Source: Stenotrophomonas sp. Ste86
GTDB lineage: Bacteria; Pseudomonadota; Gammaproteobacteria; Xanthomonadales; Xanthomonadaceae
Assembly: GCF_024519465.1 (NCBI RefSeq)
Contig: NZ_JALJRW010000010.1
Location: 62,001-126,000, forward strand
Length of the DNA: 64,000 nt
Reading direction: 5' to 3'
This document shows positions 36,410-44,864 of this stretch, in pieces. How positions within the stretch are numbered: the stretch's first letter is position 1; every line of letters begins with the position of its first letter. Below the pieces are notes generated by a model, which was not told where the DNA came from, ran no database searches, and saw only the letters and a program-made list of their open reading frames with translations. The position numbers were made by a program, and so were the translations under genes.

Positions 36410-36747
36410 CAATCAATTTCCTCTCGGGTCTGTGCCCGAATCCAATCCAGGTATGCCGGCAGGCCAGCGCGGGTTTCGACCGCGATGCACTCCGGGAGTT
36501 CATACGGATGCAGTGCCTGCAGCCGCGCGATGGCCGCGTCCAGGCGGCTGCCGGTGGTCTTGATCAGCAGTTGGACCTCGTGGTCCTCGTTGATCTCCCC
36601 GTGCCAGCGGTATGTGGCGTGCGCCCCGTCCAGGCGGGTGACGCACGCGGCCAGGCGTTCTTCCACCAGGGCACGCGCCAGCCGCGTCGCGGTGTCCGCG
36701 TCGGGGCAGGTGGTGAACAGCAGAAAGACGGGATCGGCGGTCGACAT
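36409..36747 (-). CDS. cutA: Divalent-cation tolerance protein CutA
   Basis: 112 residues, trimeric ferredoxin-like fold. Signatures: CPDADTATRLARALVEERLAACV, then WHGEINEDHEVQLLIKTT and HPYELPECIAV. Linked by mutants to copper tolerance in E. coli, where it also neighbours dsbD. First gene of the coupled cutA-dsbD-tlpA operon. Confidence 0.95.
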   Translation of the reverse strand: MSTADPVFLLFTTCPDADTATRLARALVEERLAACVTRLDGAHATYRWHGEINEDHEVQLLIKTTGSRLDAAIARLQALHPYELPECIAVETRAGLPAYLDWIRAQTREEID

Positions 36748-36817
36748 GACGGCCGAGTATAGGACCGCCAGACCCGGATGGTCCGACCGGCGCCATTGCG
36801 GCGCCGGTCGGGAGGGC

Positions 36818-38605
36818 TCAGTTGAGCAGCTGGCAGCTGGTCGGCTTGGCGGAGGTGAACAGGCCCGGGGTGGCCCATTCGGGGTGGTCGATGAACGGAT
36901 TGCGGTTGCCCTGGAAGCTGTAGATCACTTCATTGCGGGCGCGTTCGGCCGCATCCGGCGGGTCGGACAGATGCCACTCGATCAGGGTCGAGAGCAGGCC
37001 CATGTAGGCCGGCGAGGCGGCCGTCTTGACGATCTTGCTGCGGTCGTCGGTCAGTTCCAGGTCCGGCTCGGACTGGCCGGTCTTGGCGTCTTTGCCCCCC
37101 TCGTAGCGAATCGCCATGTACATCACTGCCCGCGCCATGTCGCCCTTGCGTCGGCCCCACACCTCGAAGGTGCCGGTGTTGCCGTCGGGGGTACGCACCC
37201 AGTTGGAATTGCCCGGGTAGCCGCCGCTGCCGCCGCCCACGCCATTGTTGGCCTCGGTGGCGCGCTCACCGCAGTTGCTGTCGCACTTGCCGAACGGCTT
37301 GTTGCCGCGGTCGGCGTTCCACTGCGCATCGGTGAGGTACAGCATGTGGGTGTCGGTGTAGGGCGCATACGGCAGGCCCTTGTCGCCGGTGGTGCTGGCA
37401 AAGCCCAGCGAGTTCGGCCAGGTGTGCTCGCGGTTGTAGGTCAGGCCGCTGCCGGTACCCGCCCGACCACTGACCTTGGTGTAGCTGTGGTTGCGGTAGG
37501 CATCGAGGATCTTGCCGCTGTTGTTGGGATCCTCATCGGCGATCTCCAGGATGGTCCAGGTGCTGGTGCCCGAGCCACTGTACGGGTAGGCGGTGTGGCC
37601 CTTGATGGTCTCGTGCAGGGAGCAGCGCAGCTGGCTGGGGTTGCTGGTGTTGACCCGCGAGTAGTACTCGCCGGGATTACCGGGATTGCCCGGGTCCGGA
37701 TTGCCGGTGGTGGTGGCCACGGTGAAGGCGATGCGGGTATCGGCAGCGGGATGGGCGCCCTGGGCATCGCTGACGCGGGTGGCGCGGATGTCGAAGCGGC
37801 AGGCTTCGCCGGCGATCAGCGCGGTGTTGGTGGACAGGGTGAACCGGCTGCCGCTGCTGGCGTGGGCCAGCGGCACCGTGCCGGATTGCCCGCAGCTGAG
37901 CACGAAGGCGCCGCTGGCCAGGTTGACCGTCTCGCTGAAGGTCACGCTGAGATCGGCGGCCGACGGGAAGGTGCTGGCACCCTGTTCGGGGGTGGTGGCG
38001 CTGACCGAGGGCGGGGTATTGGGGCCGCTGCCGCCGGTGCCGCTGAAGGTCTGGCCGTTGTTGCACGCGCCGAAGGTCTGCCCGGCCGATTCGGCCCAGG
38101 TGAAGTGGGTGTACTGGCTGCCGCTGCCGGTCAGCTGCAGGGACGTGCCCGGGGCGGTGCTGTTGCTCTCGCTGACCGGGATGTTCTGGCTGGTCAGGCC
38201 GGCCGCGGGGCCGCCCGCGGCGGTGATGGTGCCTTCGTAGCTGATGAACTGGACGACCTTGCCGCTGGCATCGACCAGGGCGATGCCATCGTTAGACCCG
38301 TTCTGGATACCGTTGCTGGGGTAGGTGACCGTGGCCAGGGTGGCCTTGCCGCAACCGGCCGCCGTGCCGGCCGGGATCGCGTTGTTGGCGTAGACCGCTG
38401 CCGCCGACGGGTTGCTGCCGTTGTACAGGTACAGGCGGTAGCCGCTGAGGTCCTCCCCGGCGGTGGCCACTACCTCGATGGCCTCGCCGACATCGCCGGC
38501 CGGCGTGCTGTCGTCGTAGTGCAGTTCATTGATGAATACATCCGCCTGGGCGGTGCCGGCCAATGCCAGCAGGCACCCCAGGGACAGCGGTGTGAGCAAC
38601 CTCAT
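36818..38605 (-). CDS. Secreted endonuclease I family nuclease, multidomain
   Basis: 595 residues with a signal peptide (LGCLLALAGTAQA). Residues about 20-175 form a lamin-tail-like beta domain (VFINELHYDDSTP, SGYRLYLYNGS). Residues about 205-300 form an Ig-like domain (VSATTPEQG...LSVTFSETVNLASGAF). A Pro/Gly/Asn linker leads to the C-terminal endonuclease I domain, whose metal-bound active site is NREHTWPNS, followed by DTHMLYLTDAQWNADRGN. The nuclease should be exported and degrade extracellular DNA or RNA for nutrients or biofilm remodelling. Confidence 0.88.
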   Translation of the reverse strand: MRLLTPLSLGCLLALAGTAQADVFINELHYDDSTPAGDVGEAIEVVATAGEDLSGYRLYLYNGSNPSAAAVYANNAIPAGTAAGCGKATLATVTYPSNGIQNGSNDGIALVDASGKVVQFISYEGTITAAGGPAAGLTSQNIPVSESNSTAPGTSLQLTGSGSQYTHFTWAESAGQTFGACNNGQTFSGTGGSGPNTPPSVSATTPEQGASTFPSAADLSVTFSETVNLASGAFVLSCGQSGTVPLAHASSGSRFTLSTNTALIAGEACRFDIRATRVSDAQGAHPAADTRIAFTVATTTGNPDPGNPGNPGEYYSRVNTSNPSQLRCSLHETIKGHTAYPYSGSGTSTWTILEIADEDPNNSGKILDAYRNHSYTKVSGRAGTGSGLTYNREHTWPNSLGFASTTGDKGLPYAPYTDTHMLYLTDAQWNADRGNKPFGKCDSNCGERATEANNGVGGGSGGYPGNSNWVRTPDGNTGTFEVWGRRKGDMARAVMYMAIRYEGGKDAKTGQSEPDLELTDDRSKIVKTAASPAYMGLLSTLIEWHLSDPPDAAERARNEVIYSFQGNRNPFIDHPEWATPGLFTSAKPTSCQLLN

Positions 38606-38737
38606 CTACGTCTCCTTGTGATTGGGTATCGCCGGCCGAATCTAATCAATCCAGATGACACATCTATCGATATGTCGGGATTGGCCTTCCGCAGTGAGAC
38701 GTACGTCAAGAAAATGGGGGGCGGCGGTCGGTCGGCT

Positions 38738-38998
38738 GGTCGGCGGGTCGGGCGCTGGGCCCCCATGCCCTTTCCGGCGAATGTCCCCCGGCCGCGGAGC
38801 GGCCTCCTCCTTTATTTCGCCTCCAAGGGCATGGGGGCCCAGCGCCCGCCCCCCCGACCGAAATCAGAAAAGCCGGTCTTCGGCCAACGTACCGCGAGCC
38901 GAGCCCCATCGCGGGCGGTAGGCTCCTGGGCAAAATAAAGGAGGAGGCCGCCAGGCCGGGGGACATTTGCGCCAGGGGCCTACCGGCCGCGACGGGGC
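38738..38998. repeat. Composite palindromic element (A2 + A1), copy 2, inverted
   Basis: The reverse-oriented relative of the 4626-4914 element. A2 arms 38738-38772 / 38825-38859 (35 bp, two mismatches); A1 arms 38903-38929 / 38972-38998 (27 bp, three mismatches). Each loop holds the shared core, CCTCCTCCTTTATTT in A2 and AAATAAAGGAGGAGG in A1. The spacer between them is also recognisably the reverse complement of the copy-1 spacer. Located between the nuclease promoter and groES, in the gene-free stretch 38606-39271. Confidence 0.8.
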
Positions 38999-39035
38999 CC
39001 TCACGCTCGCAGCAGTCCCGAACGGAGACAGGATG

Positions 39036-39080
39036 CTTCGCTTTCGCTTTCGCTTTCGCTTTCGCTTTTGCTTTTGCTTG
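39036..39080. repeat. Hexanucleotide microsatellite (CGCTTT)n
   Basis: About seven tandem CGCTTT-type units, the last two degenerated to TGCTTT, between the composite palindrome and the groES promoter. Length could vary by slipped-strand replication. Confidence 0.8.
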
Positions 39081-39128
39081 CCCGAGCCCTTGCCCCAAAC
39101 GCAGCCCGGAAAAATTTCGCCCCTCCCC

Positions 39129-39156
39129 CTTGAAAGGCGCGCGCCCAGCACCATCT
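39129..39156 (+). promoter_or_regulatory. Sigma-32 heat-shock promoter of groESL
   Basis: CTTGAAA (39129-39135, preceded by CCCC) and CACCATCT (39149-39156) separated by 13 bases, one step from the sigma-32 consensus of CTTGAAA and CCCCAT-T. About 115 bases upstream of the groES ATG, so the transcript would have a leader containing the elements described next. Confidence 0.75.
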
Positions 39157-39165
39157 CTGCTCCGT

Positions 39166-39186
39166 ACCCGCACCGTCGGGTTTTTT
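39166..39186 (+). terminator. Weak terminator-like hairpin in groESL leader
   Basis: A 5-bp stem ACCCG / CGGGT with a 6-base loop followed by five more T residues, between the sigma-32 promoter and the CIRCE element. The stem is short; it may be a leftover or a heat-sensitive attenuator. Confidence 0.35.
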
Positions 39187-39197
39187 CGTGAGCGTGG

Positions 39198-39224
39198 TTG
39201 GCAGTCGCCCTGGGTGACTGCTAA
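39198..39224. promoter_or_regulatory. CIRCE operator variant (HrcA site)
   Basis: TTGGCAGTC, nine bases, GACTGCTAA. The layout is exactly that of CIRCE (TTAGCACTC-N9-GAGTGCTAA), the operator of the HrcA repressor; the inner C of each arm is changed to G/C in a matched way so that the palindrome is kept, and one arm has A to G. Located 47 bases upstream of groES. Confidence 0.8.
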
Positions 39225-39271
39225 CATCGCCAGACTTTCCTAGACCAATCAACAACTTAAAAGGGTCTCAC

Positions 39272-39559
39272 ATGAGCATCAAGCCGCTTCATGACCGCGT
39301 CGTAGTCAAGCCGATCGAAGCCGACGAAATCTCGTCCGGCGGCATCGTGATTCCGGATTCCGCCAAGGAAAAGTCGACCAAGGGTGAAGTCGTGGCCGTC
39401 GGCCCGGGCAAGCCCCTGGACAACGGCAGCGTCCGCGCGCCGTCGCTGAAGGTCGGTGACAAGGTCATCTACGGCCAGTACGCCGGCAGCAGCTACAAGT
39501 CCGAAGGCGTCGAGTACAAGGTCCTGCGCGAAGACGACATCCTCGCCATCCTCGGCTGA
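39272..39559 (+). CDS. groES: Co-chaperonin GroES
   Basis: 95 residues, the 10-kDa lid of the GroEL cage. Whole-length match to the family: [14 protein letters not shown], the mobile loop [20 protein letters not shown], and the C-terminal [13 protein letters not shown]. Shares a promoter with groEL 89 bases downstream. Confidence 0.99.
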   Translation: MSIKPLHDRVVVKPIEADEISSGGIVIPDSAKEKSTKGEVVAVGPGKPLDNGSVRAPSLKVGDKVIYGQYAGSSYKSEGVEYKVLREDDILAILG

Positions 39560-39636
39560 GTGATGCCGCCGGCCCGTGCCGGCGCTTCCGCAATCTCCCC
39601 CATTCAAGCAGCCGGGCTTGGCCCGGCTCCACATAA

Positions 39637-41298
<1,662 letters not shown>

Positions 41299-41335
41299 TG
41301 CCGCTGCCGGCCCTGCGCCGGCACGCATCGGTCCG

Positions 41336-41364
41336 GCAGGTATCGACCGTTGGTCGGTACCTGC
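41336..41364. repeat. REP-like hairpin after groEL
   Basis: Arms GCAGGTATCGACC and GGTCGGTACCTGC around a 3-base loop, one mismatch. Related in core to the hairpin at 4412-4438 and to the GGTACCGACC-type palindromes near 52.4 kb. May protect the groESL transcript's 3' end. Confidence 0.65.
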
Positions 41365-41380
41365 GTTCCGCAGCAAGAAG

Positions 41381-41408
41381 AAAAACCCCGCCGAAAGGCG
41401 GGGTTTTT
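41381..41408 (+). terminator. groESL intrinsic terminator
   Basis: Perfect 12-bp stem AAAAACCCCGCC / GGCGGGGTTTTT with a GAAA tetraloop and a terminal T-run; the A-run on the other side would let it work in both directions. Confidence 0.93.
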
Positions 41409-41508
41409 CGTTGCGCGATGGGAATTACGGTTGCCCCGGCGCAAATCAGCGGCGCGTCAATCAGCGGCGCGTCCGTCAATGGACATTGCAGTCCGCGAAG
41501 TTGACGAT

Positions 41509-41528
41509 ATGATTAGGTGACTAATCAT
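41509..41528. promoter_or_regulatory. Perfect palindrome, probable MarR operator
   Basis: ATGATTAG, GTGA, CTAATCAT: perfect 8-bp arms. It lies 15 bases upstream of the MarR-family start and overlaps a possible promoter (TTGACG at 41501-41506 with a TAATCA-like -10), so binding would block transcription of the regulator's own operon. Confidence 0.7.
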
Positions 41529-41542
41529 GTTGTCGACGCATC

Positions 41543-42037
41543 GTGCTCGAACCTAAACACCACGCTTTCCTGACCGAACTCAAACGCCGCGGGCAGTCCG
41601 AACTCGACGGCTTGTCACAGTGCTTCCAGCTGTTGTCGCTGGCCAGCGCGATCGATCAGGATTGTGCCCACCGGCTCGCACCGCTGGGCCTGAGCGAGGG
41701 CCGCTTCGTGCTGCTGTTCCTGCTGCAGGGCGCGGACGAGGCGTTGTCGCCGCACCAGCTGGCCGAGCGCGCCGGTGTCACCCGCGCCACTGTCACCGGC
41801 CTGCTGGATGGTCTCGAGCGCGATGCACTGCTGGAGCGTCACGTTGATCCGGCCGACAAGCGTCGGGTCAACGTGAGCCTCACCGCCGCGGGGCAAGCCC
41901 TCGCGGTTGAGCTGTTTGACCAGCACACGCAGTGGATCCGTACCCTGTTCGCCGATCTCAGCGACGAAGAACGCACGCTGCTCAGCGGCATGCTGTGCCG
42001 GATATGGGCGCGAACCGATGCCGGGAGCGCCGCATGA
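41543..42037 (+). CDS. MarR-family transcriptional regulator
   Basis: 164 residues from a GTG start. Winged helix at about 60-125: LSEGRFVLLFLLQ, LSPHQLAERAGVTRATVTGLLDGLERD and the wing DPADKRRVNVSLTAAG. First gene of a three-gene operon with the HEAT-repeat and DUF6616 genes, and behind a perfect palindrome, so autoregulation is likely. No ligand-binding residues can be named. Confidence 0.9.
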   Translation: MLEPKHHAFLTELKRRGQSELDGLSQCFQLLSLASAIDQDCAHRLAPLGLSEGRFVLLFLLQGADEALSPHQLAERAGVTRATVTGLLDGLERDALLERHVDPADKRRVNVSLTAAGQALAVELFDQHTQWIRTLFADLSDEERTLLSGMLCRIWARTDAGSAA

Positions 42038-42777
42038 AACCACAGGCGTTGTCGCGCGAACGCCGCGCCCAACTCGATGGCGGCGAGGCCGAAGCTACCC
42101 ACCTGGCCGAGATCCTCGCCGTGGACTTCGCCCGTCTCTTGAGCAACGTGGCCCCATCCCTGCCGGCGGCCGCCGTGGCCAACATGCGCAAGGCCGCCAG
42201 CAGCGGCATCACCCTGCGCATGCAGGGCGCGGCCACGTTGCTGCGCGCACACGCGCTTGGCGATGCCACGCACTGGTCCACGCACACCAGCGACACCGTG
42301 CGTGGCTGGGCCTGCTACCTGATCGGCAGCGACCCGCGCCTGTCGCTGGAACACAAACTCGATGCGCTGCGCGCGCTCGCCGATGACAGCCACTTCGGCG
42401 TACGCGAATGGGCGTGGCTGGCCGTACGCCCGCACATCGCCGCCGAGCCGCTGCGGGTGCTCATGCATCTGCAGCCGTGGACCGCCGATCCTTCGCCCAA
42501 CGTGCGCCGCTTCGCGTGCGAAGCGTTGCGCCCGCGCGGGGTGTGGGCGGCGCATATCGCGCTGCTCAAGCAGGAACCACAGCACGCGGCCGCGCTGCTC
42601 GATGCGCTGTGCTGCGATGCATCGCGCTACGTGCAGGACTCGGTGGGCAACTGGCTCAACGATGCCTGCAAGAGCCAGCCCGACTGGGTGCGTGCGCTGT
42701 GCGATGGCTGGCAGCTGCGGCATGCCGACCATCTCGCCAATACCTACATTCGCAAGCGCGCGTTGCGCTCGCTCTGA
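42034..42777 (+). CDS. AlkD-like HEAT-repeat protein (DNA alkylation repair family)
   Basis: 247 residues, all-helical HEAT-like repeats (DTVRGWACYLIG, FGVREWAWLAVRP, PNVRRFACEALRPRG, YVQDSVGNWLND). This pattern matches the DNA alkylation repair family, whose AlkD member removes bulky alkylated bases and whose other members are only structural relatives. Catalytic capacity cannot be judged here. The ATG overlaps the MarR stop (ATGA), so it is coupled to the regulator; I chose it over an upstream in-frame start for that reason. Confidence 0.8.
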   Translation: MKPQALSRERRAQLDGGEAEATHLAEILAVDFARLLSNVAPSLPAAAVANMRKAASSGITLRMQGAATLLRAHALGDATHWSTHTSDTVRGWACYLIGSDPRLSLEHKLDALRALADDSHFGVREWAWLAVRPHIAAEPLRVLMHLQPWTADPSPNVRRFACEALRPRGVWAAHIALLKQEPQHAAALLDALCCDASRYVQDSVGNWLNDACKSQPDWVRALCDGWQLRHADHLANTYIRKRALRSL

Positions 42778-42790
42778 CCCTGGGAATGCC

Positions 42791-43138
42791 ATGTCGTACA
42801 TGTTGATCGAGCTCTACACCGCCACCCCCGCCTGGACCGCGCTGGACGCCTTGTCGCGTGCGGCCTTCTTCGCCCGCATCGGCGCAGGCATGCAGCACGT
42901 GGATCCGGCCAGGATCACGCCACTGGCGATGGGTCCCATCGACCAGGACGTGCCGCATACCCGTGCCGAGCAGTTCTATGCGGTATGGCAGTGCAGCGAA
43001 CGCCAGGACGCCGATGCATTGCTGGCCGCGATCGATGCCACCGGCTGGCACAGCTATTTCACCACTACGCATGTCGCCGGCGGCGCGGGTGGGTTGCAGC
43101 AGCACCTGGCCGAGCTGGCTGCGTTGCCCAAGGCATAG
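42791..43138 (+). CDS. DUF6616-type protein, 115 aa
   Basis: Small cytoplasmic protein beginning MSYMLIELYTATPAWTALD, a signature of DUF6616; it continues with ARIGAGMQ and YAVWQCSERQDADALLAAI and has the look of a dimeric ferredoxin-like fold. Third gene of the MarR operon, 13 bases after the previous stop. Role unknown. Confidence 0.75.
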   Translation: MSYMLIELYTATPAWTALDALSRAAFFARIGAGMQHVDPARITPLAMGPIDQDVPHTRAEQFYAVWQCSERQDADALLAAIDATGWHSYFTTTHVAGGAGGLQQHLAELAALPKA

Positions 43139-43226
43139 CGACGTCGCGGCCACGGCTGAATGCCCCTGGCCAGTTGCGTTTGAAACATTTTGCGCCGCGC
43201 AGAAGCTGTGTTATCAATACTCCCCA

Positions 43227-43307
43227 ATGAACGCACGCCACGCCAATTCCTACTTTTGGTATTACTTTCCGAAGCCACCGGCGGAGGAAGGCATGCGCTC
43301 ACCCTGA
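43227..43307 (+). CDS. Aromatic-rich leader peptide of the DAHP synthase gene
   Basis: A 26-codon frame starting ATG and encoding MNARHANS, then Tyr-Phe-Trp-Tyr-Tyr-Phe in a row, then PKPPAEEG. Six consecutive aromatic codons, in a short frame that ends 23 bases before a strong terminator and lies just upstream of a DAHP synthase gene, is what a ribosome-mediated attenuator needs. No clear ribosome binding site precedes it; a weak promoter (TTGCGC at 43190, TATCAA at 43212) would make it almost leaderless. Confidence 0.8.
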   Translation: MNARHANSYFWYYFPKPPAEEGMRSP

Positions 43308-43330
43308 AGAAAGCTTCAGACGCATTCCCG

Positions 43331-43360
43331 AAAGCCGCCAGCGCACCTGGCGGCTTTTTT
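43331..43360 (+). terminator. Attenuator terminator before DAHP synthase
   Basis: An 11-bp stem, AAAGCCGCCAG with CTGGCGGCTTT, 5-base loop, then further T residues. A GGCGG segment inside the leader-peptide frame (about 43280-43285) can pair with the CCGCC of the stem's left arm, giving a candidate antiterminator that would form when the ribosome stalls on the aromatic codons. Confidence 0.85.
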
Positions 43361-43404
43361 GTTGCCGCCGCGCTGGGGACCCCCACTTCCAAGGAGTTTT
43401 CCCC

Positions 43405-44478
43405 ATGCCCCCGCACACCGATGACCTGCGCATCCGCAAGATCGAACCGTTGACCCCGCCGGCCCAGTTGCTGGCCATGCTGCCCTGCGACGATGAAGCC
43501 TCCGCCACGGTCAGCGCCTCGCGCGCGGCCCTGCACGAGATCCTGCACGGCCGCGACGACCGCCTGGCCGTGGTGATCGGGCCGTGCTCGATCCATGATC
43601 CGGTCGCCGCCATCGAGTACGCCCAGCGCCTCAAGCCGCTGCGCGATGCCTTTGCTGGCGAGCTGGAAATCGTCATGCGCGTGTACTTCGAAAAGCCGCG
43701 TACCACCGTGGGCTGGAAGGGGCTGATCAACGATCCGGACCTGGACGGCAGCTTCAACATCAACAAGGGCCTGCGTGTGGCGCGCGGCCTGCTGCGTGAT
43801 ATCAACAAGCTCGGCCTGCCGGCCGGCGTGGAGTTCCTCGACGTGATCTCCCCGCAGTACATCGCCGACCTCGTCGCCTGGGGCGCCATCGGCGCGCGCA
43901 CCACCGAAAGCCAGGTGCACCGCGAACTGGCCTCGGGCCTGTCGTGCCCGGTGGGCTTCAAGAACGGCACCGATGGCAACATCAAGATCGCCGCCGACGC
44001 GATCGGTGCGGCCTCCAACCCGCACCACTTCCTGTCGGTCACCAAGGAAGGCGGCACCGCCATCGTGGCCACGGCCGGCAACCCGGATTGCCACGTGATC
44101 CTGCGCGGCGGCAAGACGCCCAACTACGACGCCACGCATGTGGAAGCGACCAGTCAGACCCTGGCCAAGTCGCACCTGGCCGCGCGCATCATGATCGATG
44201 CCAGCCACGCCAACAGCAGCAAGAACCCGGAAAACCAGCCCAAGGTCATCGCCGACATCAACGCACAGCTGGCCAATGGCGAAGAGCGCATCGTCGGGGT
44301 GATGGTGGAAAGCCACTTGGTGGCCGGTCGCCAGGACCTTGTTGAAGGGCAGCCGCTCACCTACGGCCAGAGCATCACCGATGGCTGCATTGGTTGGGAC
44401 AGCTCGCTGGCGGTGTTGGAAAGCCTGGCTGAAGCGGTGCGAGCGCGGCGGGCGGCGCGGATCAGCGAGGCGGCGTAA
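43405..44478 (+). CDS. aroG: 3-deoxy-7-phosphoheptulonate (DAHP) synthase, class I
   Basis: First step of aromatic amino-acid synthesis: condenses phosphoenolpyruvate and erythrose 4-phosphate. 357 residues, normal for class I AroFGH. Seen: LAVVIGPCSIHDP, the PEP loop YFEKPRTTVGWKGLINDP, GARTTESQVHRELASGLS, VGFKNGTDGN and MIDASHANSSKN. Which amino acid inhibits the enzyme cannot be read with certainty, so the symbol is given for the family. Controlled at the RNA level by the attenuator just upstream. Confidence 0.93.
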   Translation: MPPHTDDLRIRKIEPLTPPAQLLAMLPCDDEASATVSASRAALHEILHGRDDRLAVVIGPCSIHDPVAAIEYAQRLKPLRDAFAGELEIVMRVYFEKPRTTVGWKGLINDPDLDGSFNINKGLRVARGLLRDINKLGLPAGVEFLDVISPQYIADLVAWGAIGARTTESQVHRELASGLSCPVGFKNGTDGNIKIAADAIGAASNPHHFLSVTKEGGTAIVATAGNPDCHVILRGGKTPNYDATHVEATSQTLAKSHLAARIMIDASHANSSKNPENQPKVIADINAQLANGEERIVGVMVESHLVAGRQDLVEGQPLTYGQSITDGCIGWDSSLAVLESLAEAVRARRAARISEAA

Positions 44479-44546
44479 CGCGGCAGACGTACCCTCGTTA
44501 GCGCGGCCCACCACGCGCGTCGCGCGCGACGGAACACGTTGATCAC

Positions 44547-44864
44547 GCGTGTCCGCCCATCCCGCCAGGACGTTACCGCGTGTAGAGCCACCCCATGGGT
44601 GGCTGCACGCGGACTGCGGCGGACGAGCAGCCACCCATGGGGTGGCTCTACCGGGGGTGTCGCGGGCCCGGTGATCACGGGTGCGCCGCAACCGCGCCAA
44701 CGCCGCGTGTCCGCCCATCCGGCCAAGACGTTACCAGGTGTAGAGCCACCCCATGGGTGGCTGCACGCGGACCGCGGCGGACGAGCAGCCACCCATGGGG
44801 TGGCTCTACCGGCGGGGTGTCGCGGCCCGGTGATCACGGGGTGCGCCGCAACCGCGCCAACGCC
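44547..44864. repeat. Tandem duplication carrying SMAG dimers and an mdtC 3'-end copy
   Basis: Two consecutive units of 158 and 160 bases (44547-44704, 44705-44864), each starting GCGTGTCCGCCCAT and ending ACCGCGCCAACGCC. Each holds a GTAG...CTAC palindrome pair with CCACCCCATGGGTGG arms (44582-44651 and 44740-44809). The end of unit 2 is the last 31 bases of mdtC; unit 1 therefore ends with a detached copy of the mdtC 3' end. Fills the gap 44479-44833, in which I see no gene. Confidence 0.8.

Noticed and set aside
41336..41364. Hairpin after groEL as the operon terminator
   Set aside because: It has no T-run; the 12-bp stem with T-run at 41381-41408 is the proper terminator.
43190..43453. 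Leucine-rich overlapping frame in the aroG leader
   Set aside because: The other frame encodes six aromatic residues in a row before a terminator and a DAHP synthase, a far better match to an attenuator; the Leu-rich run is its frame shadow.
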